From Paenibacillus donghaensis (GTDB lineage: Bacteria; Bacillota; Bacilli; Paenibacillales; Paenibacillaceae), in the NCBI RefSeq assembly GCF_002192415.1, contig NZ_CP021780.1, positions 6,076,001 through 6,140,000 of the forward strand: a stretch of DNA of 64,000 nt, in the 5' to 3' direction. Made by a program: the position numbers and the translations under genes. This document shows, piece after piece, positions 18,007 to 26,630 of this stretch; position 1 is the first letter of the stretch, and every line of letters begins with the position of its first letter. The notes below the pieces were generated by a model. That model was not told where the DNA came from and searched no databases. It worked only from the letters and a program-made list of their open reading frames with translations.

Positions 18007-19609
18007 GATAGAACACCCTCCTTCACTACGCTCTCCGGCTTGACCCAGACCTGATCCAGGCCGCCGCTGATCAGTCGGTGATGCTGGCCTTCATCGGTTG
18101 CCTTGAAATCCTCCCGTTTATGCATGCCTCTGGTTTCGGTGCGGGCCAGCGCTGAGCTGTACATCCATCGGGCCGTGGCTGTCATTGCCTGCACTTCACG
18201 CGCTTTGACCCCTTCCATGGTGCGCTGGATTTCACGGCCGCGCTGGTCCTTCCACAGCCCTTCCAGCCGGCCCAGCGATGAGGTCAGCCCAGCCTCCGTA
18301 CGGAACAGATTGATGTCGTAAGGCTTCACTTCAGCCTGTACAGCTTCCACATATTCCGCCGTTCTGGCAGCCGTCCCCGCCTTCACCTCCTGATGAACAA
18401 GCGGCGACGAGGATAGGCCGACCGGGCTGCGCAACGCGGCATGCCGGCCCAGAGTCTGCACATAGGAGGCCGCGCCTTCCCCGGCGAACGAGCCGGAGGA
18501 CATCGCCCAAGCCGCATTATGGCTCCCTCCGCCTGTGAACCCGCCGCAGATCAGCTCGCGGGTTGCAGCATCCCCGGCTGCATACAGGCCAGGGATGCCG
18601 GTTCCGCAGCTCTCATCGGCGATACGAATGCCGCCCGTGCCGCGCACGGTTCCTTCCAGGCGCAGGGTAACGGGAAAGGCTTCCTTGAAGGGATCGATTC
18701 CCCTGCGGTCAAACGGGAGGAAGAAATTGGTCTGTGCCACCCGCAGCAGCGGCCTCAGATCCTCGGAAGCCCCATCCAGCTTGGCATATACCTGCCGACC
18801 GGCAAGCAGATTGCGGGCGATCACGGAGCGGCCTTTCTTCGAGCCTGCTCCTTCCACAACACTTCCATCCTCGTAATAGAAGCTGGCGTAGCTGTAATAC
18901 GCCGTCTTGGTTACAGAAGAGAACGTCGGGCAGATTGCATAAGCATTGGAGAATTCCATCCCCGACAAGCTGGCTCCCGCTTCAGCGGCGAACAAATAGC
19001 CGTCGCCTGTAAGCACATTGCAGCCCAGGGCGTTGCTGAGGAAAGCGCAGCCGCCGGTGGCAATGACAACGGCCCTGCCTGTATCCTCCAGGTTTGACCG
19101 CTCTGGGTCTGCACACCGGCGGCTCCGGCCACGCCGTGTTCATCAGCCAGCAGCTCCAGCACAGGACTGTGGTCCAGAATGCGCACGCCCGCTTTCTTCA
19201 CCAGCTTGCGCATCAGCCGCATATATTCTGGCCCCTGCAGACCTCTGCGGTACGGATTGCCCTCTTCATCCGCAGGGAATGGATAACCGGATACACCCAG
19301 CTTGTTCATATTCTCGTACGTGCGGTCCAGCACCCGGTCCATCCAGCGGTGTTCGGCAAGCTGGCCGCCCATCTCGAAACGGCTTGCTTTGGCTTGCTCC
19401 CGGAGCTCCTGGTCCGGCTGCACATACCATACGCCGGTTCCCGAAGGCGCAGTCGCTCCGCTGGAGCCGCAGTACCCTTTATCCACCAGAATCACCTTTG
19501 CTCCTCTGGCTGATGCCGCCAGAGCAGCCCATGTCCCTGCCGGCCCTCCGCCAATCACAAGTACATCTGCAATATAATCTGCCGCTCTTTGCTCTGCCCC
19601 ATTACTCAT
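18003..19609 (-). pseudogene. AprA/fumarate-reductase-like FAD oxidoreductase, frameshifted
   Basis: Two frames together encode one flavoprotein of about 535 residues. The N-terminal frame starts at ATG 19609 (GGGGGAGGAACCACAT upstream) and shows the dinucleotide fold VLVIGGGPAGTWAALAASA and GYCGSSGATAPSGTG. The C-terminal frame continues with AVVIATGGCAFLSNALGCN and ends with GLYAAGDAATRELICGGF, the FAD-binding 2 family C-terminal motif. The switch lies at the CCC run 19073-19075: one extra G on the minus strand would restore a continuous reading frame. Either the gene is recently inactivated or the base is a sequencing error. It is translationally placed between an SsuC-type permease (22 bp upstream) and the ferredoxin (4-bp overlap). 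Confidence 0.85.
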
Positions 19610-19631
19610 ATGTGGTTCCTCCCCCGATTCG

Positions 19632-20513
19632 TCAACCTTGATAGTTATCACGCCAGAACAGAAATCTGCGTTCTATAACGCGGAATAATGAATCAATCAG
19701 CTTGCCGACAATAGCAAAAATCAGTATCCCTGCAAACACGATCTCCGTATTGGAATTCTGTTTGCCTTCATTAATAAGGAAGCCTACCCCGGACTGCGAG
19801 CCGATCAATTCAGCGACAACAAGCCCTATCCAGGCTACAGCCAGAGACAGCCGCAGGCCGAGCAATATGCCGGGCAGTGCCGCAGGCAGGATCAGTCTGT
19901 GCAAGGTCTGATAGGAGTTGAAGCCAAGCACCCGGGCAACCTCAAACAGCTTATTGTCCACTCCGCGAATGCCCATGAACGTATGGATATACAGCGGGAA
20001 GAAAGCACCACTCATAATAATCACAATCTTGGAGACCTCGCCGAACCCAAACCAGAGAATGATGAGCGGTGCAATCGCCAGATGAGGCACAAGTCTAAGC
20101 ACTTGAATGCTGGGGTCCAGCAGATACTCGACCTTGCGGAACAAGCCATTCAGCAGTCCCAGCACAAGGCCCAGACAGCCACCAAGCACAAAGCCGGCCC
20201 CCGCTCTGCCCAGGCTGACACCCAGGTGATGAATTAGTTCGCCGCTGGCAGCAAGCCCGGCCAATGCCCGAAAAATAGCCAACGGCGCGGGCAGAAACTG
20301 CGGCGAAATCCAGCCGAAGCTGCCTGCCAGCTGCCACAGGAATATTACGCCAACCGGGATTGCCGCTCCTGTGGCAAGGTTAGCCAGAATCCCGCTGCTG
20401 CTGTTTACAGGTTGCCTGACTGTTTTCACCCGCACAGCAGCCGTACCACTGTAGTCCTTGGCCTCCATGATTCCTTTGGAAGCCTTGATTAGGGCTTCTA
20501 TCTGATCACTCAT
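19632..20513 (-). CDS. SsuC-like ABC transporter permease (second copy)
   Basis: A 293-residue permease of the nitrate/sulfonate/taurine class, with about six spans and an EAA-type loop around RGVDNKLFEVARVLGFNSYQTL. It carries a roughly 50-residue hydrophilic N-terminal extension before the first span. It is closely similar to the permease at 20538-21335, for example in the shared GIRGVDNKLFEVARVLGF segment, so the pair probably arose by duplication and forms a heterodimer. SsuC-type transporters normally use a homodimer of one permease, so two different ones in a single operon is slightly unusual. Confidence 0.9.
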   Translation of the reverse strand: MSDQIEALIKASKGIMEAKDYSGTAAVRVKTVRQPVNSSSGILANLATGAAIPVGVIFLWQLAGSFGWISPQFLPAPLAIFRALAGLAASGELIHHLGVSLGRAGAGFVLGGCLGLVLGLLNGLFRKVEYLLDPSIQVLRLVPHLAIAPLIILWFGFGEVSKIVIIMSGAFFPLYIHTFMGIRGVDNKLFEVARVLGFNSYQTLHRLILPAALPGILLGLRLSLAVAWIGLVVAELIGSQSGVGFLINEGKQNSNTEIVFAGILIFAIVGKLIDSLFRVIERRFLFWRDNYQG

Positions 20514-20537
20514 GCTGTTCCCTCCTTATTCGCCCGT

Positions 20538-21335
20538 TTATCCCTGATATTGATCCTGCCAGCGCAGCAGCCGTTGTTCTCCTAGCCGAATAATCGAATC
20601 ACTGGCCAGGCCGGCAACGGCAAACACCATAATTCCTACGAAAACAACCGGAGTGTCGGCAAACTGGCGGGCGTCGGACATCATATACCCGATGCCGGAG
20701 GTTGAAGCAATCAGCTCGGCGACAACAAGCCCCAGCCAGGAAAGGCCCAGCGACAGGCGCACTCCCAATATAATGTTCGGCAGCGCTGCCGGAAGCACCA
20801 GCCGCAGCACCTGCTTCAGCCTGCTGAAGCCCAGTACGCGAGCCACCTCAAACAACTTATTGTCCACTCCGCGAATACCCATAAATGTATTAATGTAGAG
20901 CGGAAAAAAAGCACCCTTGGCGATCAGCAAAATCTTGGATTCCTCGCCGATGCCAAACCAAAGAATAAACAACGGCACCACGGCAAGGCTGGGCACCATC
21001 CGGATCATTTGCAGGGAAGGGTCCAGCAGCCGCTCCGATCTGCGAAATAGTCCTGTCAACAGTCCGAGGAACAGTCCGAGTCCTCCTCCAAGCAGGAAAC
21101 CTGCAAATACCCTGCCTGCACTGATGCTGAAGTTATCCCATAGATCGCCTGAAGCGGATAATGTTATAAAGGATTGGGCAATCGTAAGGGGCGATGGAAA
21201 CAGCATTTCCGAAATCATTCCATAATGGCTGAGGAGCTGCCATAGAATAACAACACTGCCCGGCAGCAGGAGCCCCAGGGCTGCCACTTTACCGGGTCGC
21301 CTGCCGGCGGTTGCCGCCAGTGATCGGGTTGTCAT
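20538..21335 (-). CDS. SsuC-like ABC transporter permease (first copy)
   Basis: A 265-residue permease starting at ATG 21335 behind AAGGAGGTCGATGAAGCC; a longer frame from 21404 adds a non-membrane extension and is rejected. It has six predicted spans, and the coupling loop contains GIRGVDNKLFEVARVLGFSR. It is 24 bp from the second permease, with which it likely pairs, and 74 bp downstream of the ATPase gene. It is part of the ATPase-permease-permease-flavoprotein-ferredoxin-binding protein operon. Confidence 0.9.
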   Translation of the reverse strand: MTTRSLAATAGRRPGKVAALGLLLPGSVVILWQLLSHYGMISEMLFPSPLTIAQSFITLSASGDLWDNFSISAGRVFAGFLLGGGLGLFLGLLTGLFRRSERLLDPSLQMIRMVPSLAVVPLFILWFGIGEESKILLIAKGAFFPLYINTFMGIRGVDNKLFEVARVLGFSRLKQVLRLVLPAALPNIILGVRLSLGLSWLGLVVAELIASTSGIGYMMSDARQFADTPVVFVGIMVFAVAGLASDSIIRLGEQRLLRWQDQYQG

Positions 21336-21409
21336 GGCTTCATCGACCTCCTTGTCTCTTATAGTAAATAATTCACATATGTTAAGTCGGATTATAGCCG
21401 GCAAAAATT

Positions 21410-22186
21410 TTAGATTCCCGCACCATCCGTCAGCTCCAGCTCATCCACCTTCTCAAATACATTCATCACCTTCAGCCGCAGCTCCTGAAAGGATATATTG
21501 GATTTCTTGCGCGGATAGGGCAGATCTATCGGCACAATGCTGCGAATCTTCCCGGGACGCGGCTCCAGAACCACTACCCGGCTGCCGAGAAATACAGCTT
21601 CATCAATATCATGGGTTACAAAAATCATCGTCGTCCGGTTCGCGCGCCAGATATCGAGCAGCACACTCTGCATATGGGCGCGGGTAAAGGCGTCCAGCGC
21701 TCCAAACGGCTCATCAAGCAGCAGCACCTTGGGATTGCGCAGCAACGCCCGCGCGATGGACACCCGCTGAGCCATTCCCCCCGACAGCTCGCGGGGATAG
21801 GATTTCTCGAAGCCGTTCAGTTTCACCAGGCTGATCAGCTCATCCACCTTCCGCCGGATTTCCGGCTTGCCAAGCGGCAGATCAGCAGCAATATTCTTCT
21901 CCACTGTAAGCCAGGGGAAGAGTCGGTGCTCCTGAAAGATAAATCCCTTATCCACACCCGGCCCGCCAATCTCGGCGCCTTCAAGCGTAACACTGCCTGT
22001 ATATCCCAGATCCAGTCCAGCGATAATCCGCAGTAAAGTGCTTTTACCGCAGCCGCTGGGACCAATGACCGTAATCAGCTCACCCTCCTGAACCTGCAAA
22101 TCCACATTATGCAGCGCGTGAACCGGTCCTGCAGCCGTCTCAAACTGTTTGTTCAGCCTGGCGATGGATAGTAATGCTGCTCCCAT
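21410..22186 (-). CDS. SsuB/TauB-like ABC transporter ATPase
   Basis: A 258-residue ATP-binding subunit: Walker A GPSGCGKST, signature LSGGMAQRVSIARALL, Walker B VLLLDEPFGALD and switch His in FVTHDIDEAV. ATG 22186 is chosen because AAGGAGGAGCTGAA lies immediately upstream; the frame from 22234 lacks a ribosome site. It is the first gene of the operon. A strong terminator-like hairpin (22233-22279) sits between it and the best promoter candidate at 22330-22358, so read-through may be regulated. Confidence 0.93.
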   Translation of the reverse strand: MGAALLSIARLNKQFETAAGPVHALHNVDLQVQEGELITVIGPSGCGKSTLLRIIAGLDLGYTGSVTLEGAEIGGPGVDKGFIFQEHRLFPWLTVEKNIAADLPLGKPEIRRKVDELISLVKLNGFEKSYPRELSGGMAQRVSIARALLRNPKVLLLDEPFGALDAFTRAHMQSVLLDIWRANRTTMIFVTHDIDEAVFLGSRVVVLEPRPGKIRSIVPIDLPYPRKKSNISFQELRLKVMNVFEKVDELELTDGAGI

Positions 22187-22232
22187 TTCAGCTCCTCCTT
22201 CTTGATGAGACAAACCTTCATTGCCGGTACAC

Positions 22233-22279
22233 AAAAAAACAGAGGTATCCGCGGTTGTCTTCCGCGAACACCTCTGTTT
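22233..22279 (-). terminator. Strong terminator or attenuator ahead of the ABC-flavoprotein operon
   Basis: On the minus strand AAACAGAGGT pairs with ACCTCTGTTT, with a further inner CGCGG/CCGCG stem, followed by seven T residues. It lies downstream of the stalk-protein gene stop (22366) but also about 50 bp downstream of a consensus-like promoter (22330-22358) and just before the ATPase gene. It therefore either ends the upstream transcript or attenuates the operon. Confidence 0.8.
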
Positions 22280-22329
22280 GAACAGTCGGTCATATAATCC
22301 AAAGTAAAACCATTGGAATTTGTATATTT

Positions 22330-22358
22330 AAAATATCACCTATTCAGAAAGCTGTCAA
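22330..22358 (-). promoter_or_regulatory. Sigma-A-like promoter ahead of the ABC-flavoprotein operon
   Basis: On the minus strand TTGACA (22353-22358) is followed after exactly 17 bp by TATTTT (22330-22335). It begins only 8 bp after the stop of the stalk-domain gene and would give a leader of about 135 bases containing the hairpin at 22233-22279. Confidence 0.6.
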
Positions 22359-22365
22359 CACTATC

Positions 22366-23961
22366 TCACATGGATTTCGTCAATGTAATGATTCCAGCCT
22401 GCTGGTTCCAGGCTACATCCCACTGCAGAAGCTCAGCGATGAAACGCAGCGGCACCATTGTTCTGCCGTCCTCATTGATAAATACCTTGGCGCCTACGGA
22501 CTTCTGTACTCCGTTGACTTCCATCACGTTTTTGCCAATCCAGAATTTCAGGGTGTCTCCGCCTGCCATTACCCACACGGAGCTGGTGGCATGGTCATAT
22601 TTCACTTCCGCACCAATACCTTCACCCAGGTAACGCAGCGGGATATAAGTGGTTCCCATCATGTTCGAAGGTACAGTGTCCATCTTGGTTACTGTTCCAT
22701 TAATGTGGAGGTCCATGCTGTTCAGCTTCATCCAGACCGTTGTCATGTCGGCAGGAGCAGCAGCTTCCTGGAATTTGTCGTTGAACTGGGCAACAATGGC
22801 TCCAGAAAGAGCTTTACCTACACCAAACATAGTTTTGTAGCCTTCACGGTTGGCGGTGTATGAACCGCTATAATTTCCGGCAGCATATTGATCAAAGGTA
22901 GCCTGCACCTGGCCTTCATGCACCTTCAGCGAAGCTTGCGCAGTCGCTGTAGGCAGATGCTCGGCAGTAGCTGTACCCAGGAACTTCCCGAGTTCCATAC
23001 CGAAGCTGTCGATGCGGGCCAGAACGGCTGCTTTGGCAGCGGCATCGTTATTTTTGACTGCTGTTACATAGTCGCTTTGCGCTTTAATATGGTCGCCTAC
23101 CCAAATCTGTTCAAAAGCATCTCCGCCCGCAGCACCGTAAACGGATGTCACTGCAGCTTTGAAATCGGCGGTATTGCCGGCCTCTGCATTAATCAGGGCC
23201 ATGTAATCGGCTTTGCCGTCGAATTGCTTCTGCATTTCCAGTGCCGAGAGTGCAAAATGCTCAGCTGCTACACCGTTCAGTGCCGACCGCAGATCTCCGG
23301 CCTTGGTGTCTGCTTTGGTATTCTCGAATTTCTCCGGCATTTGAGTCACAATCGCGGTGGACAACACTTTGCTGATGGTGAACATTTCCTTGTAGCCTTC
23401 ACGGTAGGTCTTGTAGGCAGCGGCATAATCTCCGGCTACATAAGCTTCAAAGGTGTCCTGCACGTGGTCTTCGTGGCTGCGCAGCGCTTGCTCGGCGGCC
23501 GTCTTAGGCAGATTGCCTTCGGTTGCTGTGCTCAGGAAGGCGGCAAACTCAGTAACAAAACCCTGTACTTCCTGTTCTGCTTGTTGAATAGCTGCGGCAT
23601 CCTTCGACTTCGTCGCTTTCACCAGCTCATCGGTGTATTTGTTATGTTCACGGAAGATCCGTTCAAATTCGGCTCCGCCTGCCTTGCCGTACAGCGATTC
23701 AATCGCCGGCTGCATGTCCAGCGCGTTCTGGTCCAGAGCCCAGTATGCAGCAGCGGCATCCTGTGAGCCATCGTAGGCTTTCGTCATTGCTGCAACCGCC
23801 AGGACAAAGTGCTCGGAGAGCAGATGATCCAGCGCAGCTCTAAGTTCAACGGCCGGCGTATCCACCTTGGCGATCGACTGTACCGTAGCTGCGTTCGCCA
23901 TCGTAGGCAGAAGCAGTGTCAGACTCAACATTGGAGCAAGTAATTTTCTCATTTTAAACAT
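22366..23961 (-). CDS. Secreted protein with two tandem helical repeats and a C-terminal stalk domain
   Basis: A 531-residue exported protein with signal peptide ending near MANA-ATV and a GGAGG ribosome site before ATG 23961. Residues about 35-205 and 218-385 are two related all-helical repeats sharing EHFxLA, a central YGxAGGxxFExI, a HExHVQxTFxxYxAGxYxxxY motif and REGYKxMF. Their recurring His and Glu residues resemble a metal-binding four-helix bundle, though I cannot name the family. Residues about 400-531 are a copper amine oxidase N-terminal-like (stalk) domain (TTYIPLRYLGEGIGAEVKY, GRTMVPLRFIAELLQWDV) common in Paenibacillus surface proteins. It probably acts at the cell surface. A terminator follows at 22233-22279. 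Confidence 0.85.
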   Translation of the reverse strand: MFKMRKLLAPMLSLTLLLPTMANAATVQSIAKVDTPAVELRAALDHLLSEHFVLAVAAMTKAYDGSQDAAAAYWALDQNALDMQPAIESLYGKAGGAEFERIFREHNKYTDELVKATKSKDAAAIQQAEQEVQGFVTEFAAFLSTATEGNLPKTAAEQALRSHEDHVQDTFEAYVAGDYAAAYKTYREGYKEMFTISKVLSTAIVTQMPEKFENTKADTKAGDLRSALNGVAAEHFALSALEMQKQFDGKADYMALINAEAGNTADFKAAVTSVYGAAGGDAFEQIWVGDHIKAQSDYVTAVKNNDAAAKAAVLARIDSFGMELGKFLGTATAEHLPTATAQASLKVHEGQVQATFDQYAAGNYSGSYTANREGYKTMFGVGKALSGAIVAQFNDKFQEAAAPADMTTVWMKLNSMDLHINGTVTKMDTVPSNMMGTTYIPLRYLGEGIGAEVKYDHATSSVWVMAGGDTLKFWIGKNVMEVNGVQKSVGAKVFINEDGRTMVPLRFIAELLQWDVAWNQQAGIITLTKSM

Positions 23962-24098
23962 GTTACATTCCTCCTCATGGATTGGGTTTGTGAAGCACTG
24001 CCCAGGTGATCTTCTGTTGTTGCTTACATGGATGAAACGCAGGGATGGGGGATTTGGATCACTGTTGTTGTAAAAAAAGTTTCAAACCTATCGATCCC

Positions 24099-24156
24099 AC
24101 CCAAACCCTCCCTTCCAAGGGAGGGCCCCAGAGGGCTGCACCCTCTGGACTCCCGC
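24099..24156. repeat. Two adjacent GC-rich intergenic hairpins
   Basis: CCCTCCC pairs with GGGAGGG, and directly afterwards CCAGAGGG pairs with CCCTCTGG. The pair looks like a REP/BIME-style extragenic repeat. Only this copy is noticed in the window. The whole 23962-24654 gap contains this element, the 42-bp tandem repeat and a terminator, but no gene. Confidence 0.55.
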
Positions 24157-24297
24157 AAGTTTGGCGAATGAGATTGGCGGTACTGTGATTAGGAGGCTGG
24201 GATGTAGGACCGCTTATCCCTGCGGGACCGCTTGGACGCCGCTGGGGCTGGCCGCTTTCCCTTACGGGATACACGGCAGGGGGTTAAGGGCGAAAGC

Positions 24298-24590
24298 GTA
24301 AGGGCGGGCTGTTCCTTCGGAATGCGCAAGATCCTAAGGGCAAGAGCAGGCTGTTCCTTCGGAATGCGCAAGATCCTAAGGGCAAGAGCAGGCTGTTCCT
24401 TCGGAATGCGCAAGATCCTAAGGGCAAGGGCGGGCTGTTCCTTCGGAATGCGCAAGATCCTAAGGGCAAGAGCAGGCTGTTCCTTCGGAATGCGCAAGAC
24501 CCTAAGGGCAAGAGCAGGCTGTTCCTTCGCAATGCGCGAGACCCTAAGGGCAAGGGCGGGCTGTTCCTTCGCAATGCGCAAGACCCTATA
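24298..24590. repeat. Seven-copy 42-bp tandem repeat
   Basis: Seven consecutive copies of a 42-bp unit contain GGCTGTTCCTTCGGAATGCG; the last two copies carry TTCCTTCGCAA instead. The unit is a multiple of three, so several open frames run through it on both strands, but none has a start context or a recognisable product. Each copy contains a short TTCC/GGAA hairpin. The repeat lies between the stalk-protein promoter side and the ArsB-type gene terminator. Confidence 0.9.
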
Positions 24591-24593
24591 CAA

Positions 24594-24640
24594 CAAAAAA
24601 ACTGCCTCTCCACAGATTTCTCTGCGAACAAGACAGTTTA
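24594..24640 (-). terminator. Terminator of the ArsB-type transporter gene
   Basis: On the minus strand AAACTGTCT pairs with AGGCAGTTT, an inner AGAGA/TCT stem is possible, and a run of seven T follows. It lies 15 bp after the stop at 24655. Confidence 0.8.
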
Positions 24641-24654
24641 GCTAAAGGGTGCAA

Positions 24655-26004
24655 TCAGAAGATGAGCAGCCAGAGGTACAGTCCAAGCAAGGTGAAGAAC
24701 AGCGTGGGCACTGTAAGGATAATACCCGTTCTAAAGTAAGTTCCCCAGGAGATCTTCACGCCTTTGCCTGAGAGCACATGCAGCCACAGCAAGGTCGCCA
24801 GCGAGCCGATTGGGGTGATCTTCGGCCCCAGGTCCGAGCCAATGACATTGGCGTAGATCAGCGCTTCCTTCACAGGAGCGGTAACCGTGGTAGTGTCAAT
24901 CGCCAGCGCATTGATCAGCACCGTGGGCAGATTGTTCATTAGAGAGGACAGCAGGGCCGCGAGAAATCCCATCGCCAGCGTGGCGGCCAGCACGCCATGT
25001 TCAGCAGCATCCTGAATGATGGTGCCCAGCAATCTGGTTAAGCCCGCATTGCGAAGCCCATACACCACCACATACATTCCCACAGAGAAAAAAACAATCG
25101 CCCAAGGCGCACTCTTGACGACCCGCTTCACAGGGACGGCTGGACTTCGGCTGGCCATAATCAGGAATACCAATGCCACGATTCCGGCAATTGCCGAGAC
25201 CGGGATATGCAGCAGACCGCCGAACAAGTAGCCAGCCAGCAGAGCAGCAAGCACAAACCAGGAGAGGGTAAACATCCGTTTATCCTTGATCGCCTCCGCG
25301 GGCAGCTTCAGTTCCTCGCTGTCGAAATGTTTCGGAATGCTGCTTCGGAAAAAGAAATACAGCACCCCCGTGCTTGCGGCCAGCGAGAACAGATTCGGCA
25401 CAACCATATGAGCGGCGTATTCCATAAAGGAAATACCGAAGAAATCGGCTGAGACAATATTGACGAGATTGCTGACCACCAATGGCAATGAGGTCGTATC
25501 GGCGATGAACCCGCTGGCGATCACGAACGGAAACACCTTGCGCTCATCGAAATTCAGCGCCCGCACCATTGCCAGCACAATCGGCGTCAGGATCAGCGCC
25601 CCGCCGTCATTGGTGAACAGCGCCGTAACGATGGCCCCGAATACGGTCACATACAGGAACATCCGCACGCCGCTGCCCCTTGCCGCCGCAGCCATATGAA
25701 GAGCCGCCCACTCAAAGAAGCCGATGCTGTCCAGAACCAGGGAGATTAGAATAATGGCTACGAACGCCAGTGTGGCATTCCAGACGATTCCCGTTACATC
25801 TACTACATCACTGAAGCTGACCACCCCGGCCGCCAAGGCCAGAATCGCCCCTCCGCAAGCGGAATATCCAATCGACAGCCCCTTAGGCTGCCAGATCACA
25901 AGCGTTATGGTTATTACAAATATCAAACAGGCCAACACGACAGACACCGCTGCTTCACTCTCCCATTCTACTCCGCGCAAACATTTCCTCTTATCATAAG
26001 ACAA
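24655..26004 (-). CDS. ArsB-type anion (arsenite-like) transporter
   Basis: A 449-residue membrane protein of the ArsB/NhaD ion-transporter superfamily with about 11-12 spans. Characteristic segments are [18 protein letters not shown] near the N-terminus, [33 protein letters not shown] and [24 protein letters not shown]. ArsB homologues expel arsenite or antimonite, but no arsR or arsC gene lies nearby, so the substrate is uncertain. The start is unclear: ATG 26004 has no ribosome site, whereas GTG 25947 follows GGGAGAGTGAAGCAGCG and gives a protein that starts directly at the first span. The true product may therefore be about 19 residues shorter. Confidence 0.85.
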   Translation of the reverse strand: MSYDKRKCLRGVEWESEAAVSVVLACLIFVITITLVIWQPKGLSIGYSACGGAILALAAGVVSFSDVVDVTGIVWNATLAFVAIILISLVLDSIGFFEWAALHMAAAARGSGVRMFLYVTVFGAIVTALFTNDGGALILTPIVLAMVRALNFDERKVFPFVIASGFIADTTSLPLVVSNLVNIVSADFFGISFMEYAAHMVVPNLFSLAASTGVLYFFFRSSIPKHFDSEELKLPAEAIKDKRMFTLSWFVLAALLAGYLFGGLLHIPVSAIAGIVALVFLIMASRSPAVPVKRVVKSAPWAIVFFSVGMYVVVYGLRNAGLTRLLGTIIQDAAEHGVLAATLAMGFLAALLSSLMNNLPTVLINALAIDTTTVTAPVKEALIYANVIGSDLGPKITPIGSLATLLWLHVLSGKGVKISWGTYFRTGIILTVPTLFFTLLGLYLWLLIF

Positions 26005-26149
26005 TACATCGGTTTAATCATCATAATTTATAGCTCATACTAACATTCAACGTCTAGCAGTCCGTTTCATAAGTTCCTTCTCCGTTTCCCCAGTTTCCAA
26101 GACCAAAGCTTATGGACGAAGGGTCAAGATGCTCACCCGGAGAGATATT

Positions 26150-26327
26150 CCTGCAAAAATACAGGAATTTCCTCTTCTCTTCTCCTTGTTCGCTGAATTC
26201 TTGTAAAAGTGCAGGTTTTCCGGCAGTTGGTTCATCGAAACAGCGCTGGAGGTGTAAATTCCTGCACTTTTGCAGGCTTTCGGTCCCGAAGACCGTTTTC
26301 GCACGAAAAAAACGGTATGATTGCAGG
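26150..26327. repeat. Four-element array, CTGCA family, copy A
   Basis: Four 16-bp elements start at 26150 (CCTGCAAAAATACAGG), 26200 (CTTGTAAAAGTGCAGG), 26261 (CCTGCACTTTTGCAGG) and 26312 (ACGGTATGATTGCAGG, left half degenerate). Start-to-start distances are 50, 61 and 51. In the first two the A-rich centre follows the left arm; in the last two the orientation is inverted. The array lies in the 626-bp gap between the divergent ArsB-type and LLM genes. An open frame at 26054-26461 across it is not credible. Confidence 0.85.
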
Positions 26328-26550
26328 CATTTTGGGCAGTAGGTGACTATATATGGCCCGCTGAGCTTGAAGCTAGCGGCCCTGCGCTGCTTCAGTGGTC
26401 GTCCTTCCTCATTGCGGGTTCCAAACGTTACACTACACCCTGCTTTACAGATCAGGGGCATGCCCGGGTAAGGACTTCTGAAACGCTGTACTAGTAGCTT
26501 CTAAGAATTCCTACGCAGTCCTTACGCTTACTTTAAGTAAGAGATTGTGG

Positions 26551-26556
26551 TATAAT
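26551..26556 (+). promoter_or_regulatory. Extended -10 promoter element for the LLM oxidoreductase gene
   Basis: TGGTATAAT gives an extended -10 (TG-N-TATAAT) 74 bp upstream of ATG 26631. The -35 region (TTACTT or TACTTT) is weak, which is usual for extended -10 promoters. Confidence 0.55.
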
Positions 26557-26630
26557 GCTCACAATCGTCAATTTATCGGACTGGCTGTATGCCAACCAAG
26601 AAATAATTTGAATACAAGGGGCTTGTGAAG

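Noticed and set aside
24189..24645. Open frames of 115-137 codons on both strands through the 42-bp repeat
   Set aside because: They arise because the repeat unit is a multiple of three; there is no ribosome site or recognisable domain, and neither strand is favoured.
26054..26461. 135-codon frame on the minus strand
   Set aside because: It crosses the repeat array, has no ribosome site and gives low-complexity Cys/Phe-rich sequence unlike any family.
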